Origin: Paragonimus skrjabini miyazakii
Lineage: Eukaryota; Platyhelminthes; Trematoda; Plagiorchiida; Troglotrematidae
DNA length: 64,000 bases
Direction: 5' to 3'
Assembly: GCA_014338405.1 (NCBI GenBank)
Contig: JTDE01000266.1
Coordinates: 83,720 to 147,719, forward strand
Shown: in pieces, positions 11,512 through 22,683 of the stretch
How positions within the stretch are numbered: position 1 is the stretch's first letter
Layout: every line of letters starts with the position of its first letter
Notes under the pieces: generated by a model
Databases searched by the model: none
Seen by the model: only the letters and a program-made list of their open reading frames with translations
What the model was told of the DNA's origin: nothing
Position numbers and translations under genes: made by a program

Positions 11512-12176
11512 TTAGCTGAATTCAATTATCCCGTGATCACTACGACCAAGTGGAGCTGTGAAATTTAGATTGCTTATTCTGTCAGCCTCACTGGTAGGAA
11601 TGTAATCAAGACAAGGCGGCGCTTGGCTCACCCACAACCTCGTATGGTCCTGGACACGCTGAAATAGTCCAGCTTCAATCACCGCCTCCAAGAAATTCTC
11701 AGCAGAAGAAGACGTTGCAGTGTTGACTAAAAGGATTTCGAAATGTACCTCCCGCTGATTAAAATCTTTGATTATCAAAGTACAAGCACAACATAAAGAT
11801 GACTTTCTACGCAGAGCGTTGTGCAAAGCTATGTTGGCATTTTTGTGTGTAGAAGGCCATTTGTATATAACATCAATCAAATAAGTTAGGAGTGATGTTA
11901 ACTAGATTGCAGACTGATTCAAGGAAATCCAACAGTATCCTGTCACGAATACTTGAATCCATTAGGTGTGATCACAAATAAAGAGCTATATCATCTCCCT
12001 TATCGATTTATCTGTTATTGCAAAACACCGCCATGCCGGGGCTAGACAACTGGGTATGTTTCATTTCTTGTTTGTATGTCTACGTGATGCCTTCTTTAAG
12101 TGGACGTTACCGGGGAACAGGAGTCACAAACCTCGTCTAGTTAATTAATAAGTAAGATCGCGCTAGTGTAAAAACA
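11512..12176 (-). pseudogene. LINE apurinic-type endonuclease domain, degenerate
   Basis: Frames on the minus strand show SPGMAVFCNN and KGDDIALYL (about 12060-11990), then ESVCNLVNITPNL, and an uninterrupted 11880-11512 stretch. The last contains LIIKDFNQREVHFE (the GDFN box with Gly changed to Lys), SSAENFLEAVIEAGLFQRVQ, PPCLDYIPTSEADRI and PLGRSDHGIIEF. The SDH triad, including the catalytic His, is intact. The family nicks genomic DNA for target-primed reverse transcription. Stops at ITE and before CYIQ, plus a frameshift near 11890, show decay. A 122-codon fragment remains open by chance or recent origin. Confidence 0.85.
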
Positions 12177-15100
12177 ATGATAGTTGGCAGTTTTACTACC
12201 TACAGTATGTATAGCATATGGATCTACTGAAGAAGATTTACTGGGCGAGAAGGGCTAAGTTGGCGTGTTATGGTGTTTTATGAGGTCGTCAACTCCTAAA
12301 TGAATGACGACGGATCTGGTTTTTTGAACTCCGGGAATGAATATGTCATATGCATGAGGGTCACGTGGGGTAATATGGGTTTGAATAATCTTGTAAATGT
12401 TGTGCTTCTAACCTTCGTATGTATATTAGGCCAAATGTTCCTTGATTAAAGATTGCTTTATTGCGCGCGGTTAGCAACAGTGGCTGAAATGGTGAATAGT
12501 TTGCCTGAACAAATACTTGTGTTCGTAAGAAAAACGTAGTAATTTCATTCTGTAGGAGGCTATTCAAAAGGCTATTCAAAAATATTCTCAACAAATGACA
12601 GTATGCACGTTTGGAACTGGTGTGAAAACGATTTTCACCACCAACGTATAATTTTCTAGAGACACCTGAACAAGTAAACTTTGTATGGGAAATGGGTGAG
12701 TATTCTGTGAGGTGCACGGACGTTGCAATTAGAAACATCGTAAGCGAGCTGGTGTACGTGCGACGAATTGGCTCCATGCATGAGCTGTGCGATTCTTCTC
12801 TACCACCAATTGTTAAGATAGACCAAAACTAGCTGAACAGATTGTCACATACGTTACAAGATCATTTAGAATGTAACCTCCAAGTTAGTGAGGATGAACG
12901 ATCAAACTATTGTACTTATACCACTATTATCCAGCAATGAGGCAGGAGCATGGATTTTGACGTTGAAGTAGCTAGTAGAAAAATACAAGAAGAAGCATTG
13001 GAGTGCAGTGCGGCATGAATCTTTGGTAAATAAAGGAACTGAACATCGGTGTTCCTGGCAACTGTGACGTTCTGAAACCAGTTTTATATGCAGATGAGTG
13101 TTTTTGTGTGTTATCATGTTAAATCGCAAAACCCATGTATTGGTTTCCTGAATAAACAGACCTTGCGCCGTCCCCGTTCTTGGCTCACAATACTAGTATC
13201 AAGAATGAATCAAACTGAGATGTATTCACTAACTATTGTATGTGTTGTCACAGGAAAAGTTGAACTGCCTATTCGTTCAGCCACTCGAGAATAAACCTGA
13301 TGTCCAAGAACATAGGAAGTTGTAATCTTCTGGCCGCGTGGCATCAGCAAAGAAAAGATCTGAAACTGAAGGACAAAGCCACCATACAGAAATGTTTGAC
13401 GTTATTTCCAATGAGGCGCACCTCCTGGTACGCAAATGAATCTCACCAGGACTTTAAAAAAGCAACAGCAAATTATCGTGGCGAAATATGGTATTGGCAG
13501 AGCCGGTTGGCGGCAATTCACTTGTGGTTCATTTGTATGAATTCAATCATTTCGGCGTGACACACAAGAGTTAAAACGACTTGTAGTGGGTAATCGATGA
13601 AGGTAAAAACAATCAACCATAACGAAGCAGGTTAACTTCTGCGACGTCGGACCCACTGCTGGTTCAACTTCGCTCAGTCACTTCCACCCACCCGCCCATA
13701 CACCTGTTGCTGTCTGTCAACCGCTCCCTCACACTCATCCTTGTGAATAGGACCTTCTTACGGGCCACCTGGACACCGTCACTAACCACTGTGTCTGCTT
13801 AGAGGCCCGGTATTTAGTCATACATTAGATCAATCTGGTCGCACTTCGTCGGTTCGTTCTTGCCTGTCGTTAGCTCTTTCTTGCAGTTGCCTTGCCTTTG
13901 GATCACTGATGGCGTAGTGCGGTCACTCAGTATACTTTATGTTGCGAACGCAGAGTGAGGTTTATATGAAAAACCAAAATCCTCTACTACTCATCAGTAA
14001 GGTGAAGTTTGTTTCTTGTACTTCATCATATTATTTGTATTAACCATACCACGTTTGTAGCGACTTGATTTGGTTCGGATATTTGGTGTCGTTGGTTTTA
14101 CTTGCGTCCTTCAACGTTCGTCAGAATAGCGCACAACTACGTATAACTAGGAAATTTATGGCAAGCTATGCGTGAACTAAGCCTGGTCGTTTCGGTCATC
14201 TACCAACTGCTAAACATGTAGTCGAACTGTTGCCAGTGATAACTTGAGTATCCACTAACAACTCGAATAACGATATTTTTAACGCAGTCAATGAGGAAGC
14301 TAGACCAATGTTTACGATCTTTATTTTTGGGATTGATGTGTCACACTTAGTGCGGTAGCGCTCGTAGAGACCGTGACCTGCTATGTCTGGTTCTGTCGAT
14401 TATTCTGTTCCAATCCGGGTCCAACCGCATTTTGCGTGTCCGAGTTCCGACTACACCGAATCACATCCAGCTGGAGCATTCCAAATGTATGAGTGTGCAG
14501 ATGGTGCTCTCGCGTGCGTGCGTTCAGTTGAATGGGTAGACGCGCATATGCAGTTTGGGATAGTGAGTAATTCTTAGACCAGACGGTTCGACACGCAAAG
14601 GGTCGTGCGGGGAGGCGAGACGACTGTTACATAAAGGTACAGCAAAGCGCTAAAGCACCACGATAAAAGAAGTGTGCAATGCTAACTAACATCACCTTAT
14701 TACGTATTATCGCGTGAAATTCAATCAACATAAATGTTTACATCAGCATAACGCTTGTTGCACATTGCCTTTACGTATCCTTTAATCCCATTTGCTTTGA
14801 ATCTTCTATTCACCAGCAAGCGTGACAGTATCATCGTATTGTCCAAATCATAATTTAGGTTATTAGACTCAACGGATTGCTTTCTGGCCTTCTACTGGTA
14901 ACCAGATTCGAAGAATTCACAGATCGCCTACAAAATCGGCGTTGTTTAAGGAGAATTATCATGAAGTTGGTTTGTATGAACAAACCTACAGAAGTAAGTA
15001 ACGAAACGTTTTAAATTTTAACCATTCGGTCTACGATTATAGAGTGTCCCAACATAATTATCAGCATGCAGCTAGAGATTCAGTGAAATGAATTCACTGG

Positions 15101-18100
15101 TCAGATAACACCAGAGGTTTTGTCGCTAATGCCCTATTTTGGCAACCGACGTGAAACTGTGAGCAACCGCATGTAGTATGCTTCGAAAAACTCGACTAAG
15201 TTTTGTCACGTTTACGAGAAAACAGGATAAATACCATGGACTTGGTTAGCAAACAACGACTGAGTTTTGAAATGCGACGAACAAAGATCAACATTGATCA
15301 AAATAGCATGTGATAGTTAAACCCACATTCAACGACGCCACTAATGCACGTATTCATCTAGTATTGACAGGTGAATAGTATCAAAATGTCAGTGTTACTC
15401 TCCGAGTTCTAGTATCGAAAACATTATTTTTATTCGCCAAAGCTAGGGAGGAAGCAAAATCAATTTATTGTAGATACGTGAAATAATAAACTTAACTGGC
15501 TAAATTCAGTCAAAAGTACATTGAACTCCATTAAAGCGCCTTTGACATATACCTTTTGTTCTTGGAGGTTACATACTGACAGCGAACGAAATAGAGGAAT
15601 GGTGATACTTACAAGAGTGAGGCTTTGCACTGAAAATGCTGATTGGGTGAACTCGAATAAGGCTTTAAACAGTAGTCTTGTCATCACTCAAAGATGCAAC
15701 AAAATCTAGTGTTCGAAAGTTACATTGAATTTGGTGGATTTCAATTACTTATAAATTTAAATCGCTGGACCATCAATTATACACGGCACAGTATACACTG
15801 AAGAGTTATATTTGAGAAAACATCAAATATGGCTGGTTGGGGCTAAAAATGTAGGCGTTGTAGTTTATTTAATCCTGGTGACTAGTCCCTTTTGACTACA
15901 TCAAAATTTCTTGGACAGCGCTTTAGATTCATTCCAAAGTGAAGTTACGCACCAACGGCAGTCGTTTTTACGAGCCACGTATGCGCAACATACTTCTTTT
16001 CTTAAGTTTTCTGTGATGGGCTCATATATGTGATGTTCGATTCTATTTTTCACATTACTAATGTTCTCATCTCTGAAGGGGACACAGCCAAGCCTATTAA
16101 CAAACGAGGTCTGTTAAGCCTCAAGTAGACCGGAATGAAAACCTTTGATGTTTCACAAACAAAGAAATAAACAAAGCACATAATTAGTGAAAATTTTGAA
16201 ATACATGAAATGTAAAATGTAGTATGTTTGTACGCGTGTACAGTGTGTGTACAGTGAAACCAGTGCGAACATCATATGAACAGTTTCGGCAATAAAAATT
16301 ACATTTTCCTTTGAGTGCTGAAGCTACGTAAATTTGAGTCACAGTATGGAAGCTAGTGAGCGTGACCTATACGAAAGTCATGTTAAAAGTATGTATTACA
16401 AAAGCGGTATTCTTTGAACCATGGAATGTAAACGCGATGAGTCGCTGCTGACCAGTGCAAGCTGGACAGAGTCAATCGTTGGGGGATCGAAACGTCTTAA
16501 GCTTCGAGTTTCCATGCTTAATAAAATTTTAACGAATTGTTGTGACTACATTTATCTGATTAATTTAATCGAGGTGAGATTATTTTGAGCACCAAAAAGG
16601 TAGGGTATACGAACATTTGCAATGAGGTGGTCTTCATCGGACTGAAAAATACGACTGCCGTCCAACTGTCTGTATTCTTGTCAAAACGGTTTAAGTGGAC
16701 TAGGTTCAAAAATCAGATGTTATTTTTGGGCTGGGCATGGCTTCATGTGGGACAAAATTTGAGAAGTCTATGCTATGTATGCCTTTTATTTATTTCCACA
16801 ACACTCTTTCCGCACACCAAAAATTGAAGTTTCACTATTTTTCTCATTCATATTTCGAATGAATGAAAATCCAGCCAGTGATCTTAAGTCTGAAAAGTTA
16901 TTTTAATGATATATATTGAAAGTGCACCGAATGAACATAATCGGTAACAGTTGAAAATAATTATTGATTAGCTTTATGATGAATTCGATAAAAAGCTGTT
17001 TTTTCTAGAAATCAAAATAACTTGGGGAATAATAGAGAGCAGAAAATTCGAGAGGTTTGTAAATAAATTCCTCTAGTGAAATATTTGAATGCTGTAGAAT
17101 TAAGTTCAAAGGGATATGGAGAAAGCTAGTGAGTCGTGTCTTAAAAAAGGTTTTATTTCCAAACCATTGCCCAATGGGAGACGAAAACAATCAGTGAAAA
17201 GAATGTTGTTTGATGGAAGACCAATATAACATGACAGATGTTCTATGGATCTATCAAAATTTACAAAGTCCCGTGACTACAAATCGCTGAGAGCAACTAG
17301 TGGGTAAGCCATCCAGTGTAAAAGTGTGAATCAATGGTAATTCAGATGAGCAAATAGCGATGGGGTTACACCAACCGTTAGTAGACGTTAGTAGAATTAT
17401 TTGACCATATTACGTTGTTATTCAACGTAATTCACAGAAACGGGAAGAACTCGATGTAAGAAATCACTTTTCTGCCGGTAGATTAGGATGCATTAGAATA
17501 CGGCTTATACTGATGCCTTTTAATGAAGAAAAACAGTGTCAACATAAGCAGCTGCGCTAGGAGACAAATTTCTGACCGATTTGGCGATTTAGAAAAACTG
17601 TTCAGCAAGTCCAGTAAAATGTTTGATAGTATCGTGAGCTTATTGTTACATCGTCTGCATGTTTGATTATAGTATCCGACGACAAACCAATTTATCCGTT
17701 ATGTGAGACGAGCTGAGGGCGAGGAGAGAGTAGCATTCTGTAGAAGCCAGTAGTGAGTGGTGATGTAGTCTGCCAAGTGAACCAGTTATGTTAGGTGATT
17801 CGTAAAACAATTACTTGAACTACCGAATGTGAAGCATTAAATGTTACATTGGTTGACAAATTAAGTGCTGACTTCTATAATTGCGCCAAGAGTATGGTTC
17901 TGACCTAATACACATGCAAACAGTTCTATCTTCCCCGTTCAGCGATGACGGGGAAGAATGACCTGAACAAACCATCTGCAGTAAGACTTGACCCGACTGA
18001 TTAGCATCAGTGTTGTTTGTAGGAAACACAAGAATAAAATTTGTGACCAAACATGCAAGAAATTGTTAAGGACACCTTGATCGTAATTTCGCGCTGTCAC

Positions 18101-18261
18101 CAGCAGAAAAACACGTTTCCATGTTGTCATCTTCCACTTAGCTTTCAAGTTAGACACAGTAGGCCTTTTGGGTGCTAATTTTCGTTATCTGATGTTAGGC
18201 CGAATTCAATAAAAAGAGTTCACTATTGATAAATGGATTGAGGATAACACAACGGTTTGAG
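12177..18261. other. Mostly unrecognised; a GC-richer block at 13.6-14.6 kb
   Basis: A 138-codon minus-strand frame (12777-12361) lies just upstream of the LINE endonuclease, where ORF1 would be, but shows no finger or coiled coil I recognise. Around 13620-14580 the sequence is visibly less AT-rich (for example cacccacccgcccatacacc near 13690), suggesting an unidentified repeat. 13988-14010 shares a motif with 53808-53830. At 16440-16530 a stretch ending gatcgaaacgtc and AATAAA resembles the 3' end of a retroelement, but it is not firm enough to name. The rest shows nothing. Confidence 0.4.
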
Positions 18262-18312
18262 GAAGTTGTAATACACTACGTTTCAACCACCTCGGGTTGC
18301 CTTCCACAGGAG
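18262..18312 (-). ncRNA. Degenerate minimal hammerhead ribozyme of the Penelope-like element
   Basis: On the minus strand CTGTGGA (18309-18303), in the CUGANGA position, is followed by AGGCAACC, a short loop and GGTGGTT, then GAAAC (18284-18280) and GTAGTGT. The AACC/GGTT pairing forms stem II directly abutting GAAA. ACACT before the first box can pair with AGTGT after the last, giving stem I, with GTA as the cleavage triplet. Two changes in CUGAUGA (to CUGUGGA) should abolish activity. It lies about 140 bases after the end of the GIY-YIG coding relic on the same strand, which is where Penelope-like elements carry hammerheads. Confidence 0.6.
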
Positions 18313-18445
18313 TGTTGTAATCGAAATCACACTAACAAAAGAACAGAGGTCACGTGGGATTTGCCGTGGTTAGGTCACTCTGCGCTGCAGCTGAATTGAT
18401 CAATCGAATCGTTTGCCCTTTAGGTCGGGTTGAGGGTGATGTTAA

Positions 18446-19005
18446 TCAAATTCGTACGTCTGGTGTTTTTACCCATCCACGTCACACTGCAGACACGGGT
18501 TTGCTATCATAACGATTAACACAAACGCCTTGTGTGTAAATGGTGAGAGCTTCAGCGCGGCAGCGCTCAGCATGGGAAGGCAGACCCTTGTGAATCACTC
18601 AAGCTTGGTGAAAGCCAGCATTGTGTTTATGTGACAGCGCATGTAGTGCGATGGTCTAATCCTTCTCTAGCTTTCGAAGTTGATATGCGTTTTTAGGGGG
18701 AAANNNNNNNNNNNNNNNNNNNNNNNNNNNNNNNNNNNNNNNNNNNNNNNNNNNNNNNNNNNNNNNNNNNNNNNNNNNNNNNNNNNNNNNNNNNNNNNNN
18801 NNNCTCTTATGTTCGGCAACACGTACTTTCAGTTGTCTGCTTGTCTCTCCAATGTAGCAGACACTGCGATCGCCGCATTTGATGTCGTAAACACAGTCTG
18901 TCTGGTCGCCCATAGAAATTGGATCTTTAGGATGCATCACCAATCGCTGTCAGTTATTATCCAACAGAAATGCGGTCCGGATAGCGTACACAGAAAGGAT
19001 GTAGC
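18446..19005 (-). pseudogene. Penelope-like element C-terminus with GIY-YIG domain
   Basis: One minus-strand frame, with stops only, reads MVMHPKDPIS, then DCVYDIKCGDRSVCYIGETS and RQLKVRVAEHK (GIY strand, intact YIGE, catalytic Arg, EHK). After the gap at 18704-18803 it continues PPKNAYQLRKLEKD, stop, IALHALSHKHN, VIHKGLPSHAERCRAEALTI and YTQGVCVNRYDSKP, ending at a TGA at 18448-18446. The order and the C-terminal AEALTI...CVNR block are those of Penelope-like elements, reverse transcriptases related to telomerase. The GIY-YIG core keeps its key residues better than the other copies, but four stops make it a pseudogene. The reverse transcriptase, which should lie above 19005, is absent: a LINE begins there instead. 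Confidence 0.85.
18704..18803. other. Assembly gap (100 N)
   Basis: Exactly 100 undetermined bases, the usual placeholder length, inside the Penelope-like relic. Confidence 0.99.
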
Positions 19006-19158
19006 GAATAATTACGTGTTAAAATTATTGGGTTTCATTGCATCTGTTTTTGTATCCGTTCTATACTGTGTATTGTTTGTTTCTATTAACAATAATGCGA
19101 GGCAGATCTAGCAGTGCCGGTACTCAATTGACTGAGGCAGCGAGTATTTGCGGCCGTT

Positions 19159-19317
19159 ATGGATGCAAAATGTTCATACAAAAACGGTGTGCAGTGCTAC
19201 AAATGCCAGAAGTGGCATCATTTTGAATGCGCTGGCCTCAACGAAACCCAGTACAAACAACTTACTTATTCTGCTTTAAATTTTATCTGCATGAACTGCA
19301 GCTTCGGCGAAAATTAA
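19159..19317 (+). CDS. PHD-type zinc finger of LINE ORF1 (52 residues, then stop)
   Basis: ATG at 19159 opens a 52-residue frame containing CSYKNGVQCYKCQKWHHFEC and later FICMNC. The spacing C-x7-C-x2-C-x4-H-x2-C ... C-x2-C, with the KWHHFECAGL core, is the PHD finger seen at the start of CR1-type ORF1 proteins, which bind element RNA in the retrotransposition particle. The first of the usual paired cysteines is replaced because the preceding CGRYGC lies in another frame, suggesting a small indel upstream. The stop at 19315-19317 cuts ORF1 right after the finger. All remaining metal ligands are intact. Confidence 0.75.
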   Translation: MDAKCSYKNGVQCYKCQKWHHFECAGLNETQYKQLTYSALNFICMNCSFGEN

Positions 19318-20440
19318 GGCACCGCTTTGCCGCTGAGTAGTCACGCACGCGTCACGAAAAGTAAAGCGGCACAGAAAACCTGTGACTCTAATTGTGGAGC
19401 TCTTCTTCTTAGCGCTGTATGTCCTTCTGTTTCTTCCATGGGGAATAGGATGGCGGAATATAAGCGGACCATGTCCGAAATGAAATTGGAACTTCAGCCC
19501 TTAAATGAGTGCAGAGCGCTTGCACTCCCTGATGTTGCGGTCGCCAAGAAGGCAGTTGCCCTGCCAACTGCATATATATGTTGGAGGCAGCTGCGGATAT
19601 GAAAGACAAAGCTCTCAGAGGAAGGAGAGTTGGTTCATGGGGTTGCTCCTCCACAACATCTTCACCAAGCGAACTAGCCAAGTCAGTCTTAGCCTCTTCG
19701 TTCTTCCCGGACGTTACAAATCTCGTACTCGCGAGCAGGCTACGCTCCAAAACAACCAAAAAGTTACTCGGCTTTTTGATAACCTTGCCAGCCACGCTGA
19801 GTCCTGAGACAATGGTGAAAAAACAGATGCTTTGAAATCCACCAATGTCCACCTCTAAAGCGTTTTTTTCGACCGTTCTTGGCTAGAAAGGGCGAAACGC
19901 GAGCAGCAGACTGAAACTAAGTCACGAATCATGGCAGACCGGAAACTACAACTGGAGGCTAAGGTTGTGGTTTCTGCTCAAGTAGTATCCAATCAGGCTT
20001 ATATGCCAATGGTGGCAAGCGAGAACTCTGTTTCCGTAGTCTCCATCTCAACGGTCGATGCCCCAAGCGAGGGAAAACATGTTGAGGACACCGCACAAAT
20101 GCCGTTCTCCGAGTTACCCACGCCAAAAACCACCAAGAGGCCCCATATAAAATTCTTTCTTTCAAGAATTCGGAATGATGGGAGTCTGTTGGGGATGCCG
20201 CCTGTAAACCCAAAAGCTTTTTGTTGGCCCGCCCCACAAGCCATTTTTATGAGTGGCTCCGTAAAACCGCGCAAACTGCATCCCTTTAAACTCTGTATGC
20301 AGCAAATGAAGAAGTCAAATTTTCCGTGGGTGAAAACACTCAAACACCCTCCGAAGAAGCGAAATTTAGCAGGGGTGCAGGGGTCGCAAGTTACGACTCA
20401 AAGAATGCTGGTCAAGCGTCCTGTAAGGACGTTGACATAG
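19318..20440 (+). pseudogene. Remainder of LINE ORF1, frameshifted
   Basis: Overlapping short frames cover this part: 19327-19602 (Met/Glu/Leu-rich with MAEYKRTMSEMKLELQPL, coiled-coil-like) and 19931-20440 (170 codons, Lys/Pro-rich and basic toward the end, with QQMKKSNFPWVKTLKHPPKK). Upstream in the same frame as the latter is DRSWLERAKREQQTETKSR. A leucine-rich coil followed by a basic tail fits a LINE ORF1 chaperone, but no single domain can be named. The window's usual AT richness is reduced here, in line with former coding sequence. Confidence 0.6.
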
Positions 20441-20595
20441 GTACAAACAGTGACGTCGCGTCCACGGCCATCAGAACCACTTGGTAGTACATACCGAGTC
20501 CAACACCACCCTCACCAATACAAAGGTCTTCTTTCCCAAACTCTTCCTCGCACTCGGCTACCTCTTTTCTCGTCACATCATTTGGGGAAGTAGCT

Positions 20596-21290
20596 CTCAT
20601 ATGTATACATACGAACTGTCTGAGTTTGTTTAATAAATTATCGGAGATCAGACAGTTAACTTATGACACACAGTCCCACACATTTGCTTTCAGGGAGACC
20701 TGGCTTACAGGTGACATCATTGACAGTAAACTGAGTATCCCCGAGTACTCAGGTTGCCGAGCTAACTTCTCCCGAGGGAGAGTGGGTGTTTTGCGGTTTT
20801 CCTCTAACATTGTCTCCAACACCCACGGTTATTGGTGGATGTCAACCCTCTGATAAATGTGACGCTCTGTAGCTTCGATTGGCCTTACGTGGCCGAGACT
20901 CACTCCTAGGGGTTTTTTCTATCGTTCTCCCTTATCCGACGTCTCTGATGACGACACTCTTCTTGTAAACCTAAACAACTTCCTAGGACTACAAACTTTA
21001 CTCATCTGCTTATAATGGGCACCCAAGATAAACTAGGCATTAGTTTCCCACCAGGAATGTGAAAGCGGATTCTCGACCTTCTTATGGACGTTGTTACGAC
21101 TGAGAGCGTTAATACGGCGTGTCAACGCCCCAACGCGGGATCGTTCTGGTCAGACTCCCTCTCTGCTCGACCCAGTTATCACTAATGAGAACCACCTGGT
21201 ATACAGGGTGATCATCAAGCCACCACTTGGACACAGTGACCTATCTCCGCTCATCTTTGATCTCATCTGTTAGTGGTTACTACAACCAGC
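20596..21290 (+). pseudogene. LINE ORF2 endonuclease domain, degenerate
   Basis: From 20596 the frame reads LICIHTNCLSLFNKLSEIRQ (compare YTNARSLxNKxxEL), then RETWLTGDIIDSKLSIPEYS (TETWL box, the Glu retained) and RANFSRGRVGVLRFSS (usually RGGGVAL). It then breaks up. Later pieces such as NLNNFLGLQT, near 20980, and VITNENHLV (about 21175, compare the DLVxTNExxxV box) followed by PPLGHSDLSPLIF (compare PLGxSDHxVI, His to Leu) are found in other frames. Loss of the SDH histidine would inactivate the enzyme. Confidence 0.75.
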
Positions 21291-21541
21291 AAAGAAGTCT
21301 GTAATTCTAAGTTTTAATCAGGCTGATTTTAACAGACCGAGAAGTCAACTAGATTCACTTTGTTTTGACAATGGCTCCGTGGCTATCGTGCACTTCAAAG
21401 CACAACATAGAGTGAGCGGACGACTTATTTGTACCGCACAAACTGTGCACTTTCTCTTGTCGGTCACCTCTTACGCGCAGAATACGTCGTCTCCTAGATA
21501 ACCGTTCCTACTTATTCGCGAGGCGTAAGCTTTCGGGAAAT

Positions 21542-21877
21542 TTGGAGGATCTAAGCGCGTTCCACGTCGTTCGAACTAGGTGTAGACGGGAAATCCATGA
21601 GCACACCAAACGTGCACAAGAAAAGGTTATCCTAAAAGCCTGCGGGAACAAAAGCTTCTTAAGTAAGCACATGCGATGGCTAAGAAAGAATGAACCCTTG
21701 GCTCTTTCTCTGCGACTGCCTGACGGGGAGACCTCATCTAACCTCCTAGTTGTGGCCGAGGTGTTCAGAGAGTACTGCTCGACAGTCTACAACGTCACAC
21801 CGTCGGTTTGGCACCCTATCCTTCCGCTGCAAAATTTCCACCAACCACTGGTTACCGCTGAGTTTTCTGTGCTATAA
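21542..21877 (+). pseudogene. LINE ORF2 linker between endonuclease and RT
   Basis: The frame includes RREIHEHTKRAQEKVILKAC, NKSFLSKHMRWLRKNEPLAL, LRLPDGETSSNLLVVAEVFR and EYCSTVYNVTP. This matches the linker just before the RT of CR1 elements, where a basic helix is followed by an LxxxDGxxxxxxxxxAExFxxxFxSVY signature. It ends at a TAA at 21875-21877, and the following RT block is in a different frame. Confidence 0.8.
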
Positions 21878-21897
21878 GTTAAAGATCTTTTATCCAA

Positions 21898-22676
21898 GGT
21901 TAATTTTTACAGTGCAATGGGTCTTATTAAGAGCCATCCCAGAATTCTCATAGATGGAGCTGCTAGTCAGGCAGAACCTTTTTCTAAGCTGCTTAAACAG
22001 GCTCTTCAGACTGGCAATCTCCCTAGTGCATAGAAAGAGGCGACGATCACGCCCAAATTTAAAACTGGCTACGGGCAATCTCCGGCTAGCTATCGGCCAA
22101 TCAGCTTCATTAGCATTCCCTGCAAGATAGTGCTGCACTTATTTAAGCGTGCCATCCCCATTCACTTCTTATCAAACCGTCTTTTTCCTTCTACCCAGCA
22201 TGGCTTCCTTCCTAACCGGTCATGCATCACTAATATGCTTATTTTCATGGATAGCCTGATGGAGACCAAAGACAACGGCATCATCTCAGATGCTGTCTTC
22301 TTTGACTTTACCAAGGCTTTTGACCGTGTCCTACACGGCCCCCTAAAACAATAACTGAAAGCCTATGGTATTCAACGAGAGGTCCTTCGCTGGATTACTT
22401 GTTTCCTCGATAATAGGACGTTTAGAGTTAAAACCGGATCGCGTCTTTTATCTCTCTCTTGCATTTCTGCAGGAGTTCCTCTAGGGTCGGTGTTAGGTCA
22501 TCTGTTATTTCTGATCTATATCAATAACTTTCCGAAAAATACTTTCAGCAACCCCTTCTATATGCCAATGGCCTCAAAATCTAAAACGCCACTGATCCCA
22601 GTGCACTACAGATTGATCTTGACGCAATTAGACGTTGGTCGGACGATTGGAAGCTCCCACTAAATAACAGTAAGTG
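21898..22676 (+). pseudogene. LINE reverse transcriptase palm, catalytic motif lost
   Basis: One frame, with one TAG near 22032, runs SKLLKQALQTGNLPSA, stop, KEATITPKFKTG, SPASYRPISFISIPCKIVLH, QHGFLPNRSCITNMLIFMDS and FFDFTKAFDRVLHGPLKQ. That gives RT motifs 1-2 and motif A with its catalytic Asp (about 22298-22340). A TAA follows, then motif B as GVPLGSVLGHLLFLIYINNF (22475-22535). After a frameshift, motif C reads YANGLKI at 22561-22581 where YADDLKI is expected, so both aspartates of the catalytic pair are gone. DPSALQIDLDAIRRWSDDWK-type sequence (here with TALQIDLDAIRRW) follows. The enzyme is therefore dead twice over. Confidence 0.85.
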
Positions 22677-22683
22677 AGCACCT

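Larger units (their letters stand above)
10322..12176 (-). mobile_element. LINE relic (CR1/Jockey-like), reverse-transcriptase palm deleted
   Basis: Read on the minus strand, the parts occur in LINE order: the N-terminal endonuclease signature near 12176 (CFYTSAILLIN, compare the usual YTNARSLxNK), the rest of the endonuclease to 11512, the basic linker (about 11378-10979), the thumb region (about 10783-10451) and the C-terminal tail (10440-10322). The roughly 1 kb that should hold RT motifs A, B and C is missing; only about 200 bases separate linker from thumb. Several frameshifts and stops make this a dead copy. It is about as diverged as the plus-strand LINE at 19-23 kb and lies in the opposite orientation. 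Confidence 0.85.

Noticed and set aside
12361..12777. A 138-codon minus-strand frame as ORF1 of the LINE at 10.3-12.2 kb
   Set aside because: Position fits, but there is no PHD or CCHC finger, coiled coil or basic region; it may be chance.
16440..16530. Hammerhead-like end (ctgaccagtgc ... gatcgaaacgtc) before AATAAA
   Set aside because: The first box is badly changed and stem II cannot be drawn; the GAAAC and poly(A)-like end are suggestive of a retroelement 3' end but not enough to call.
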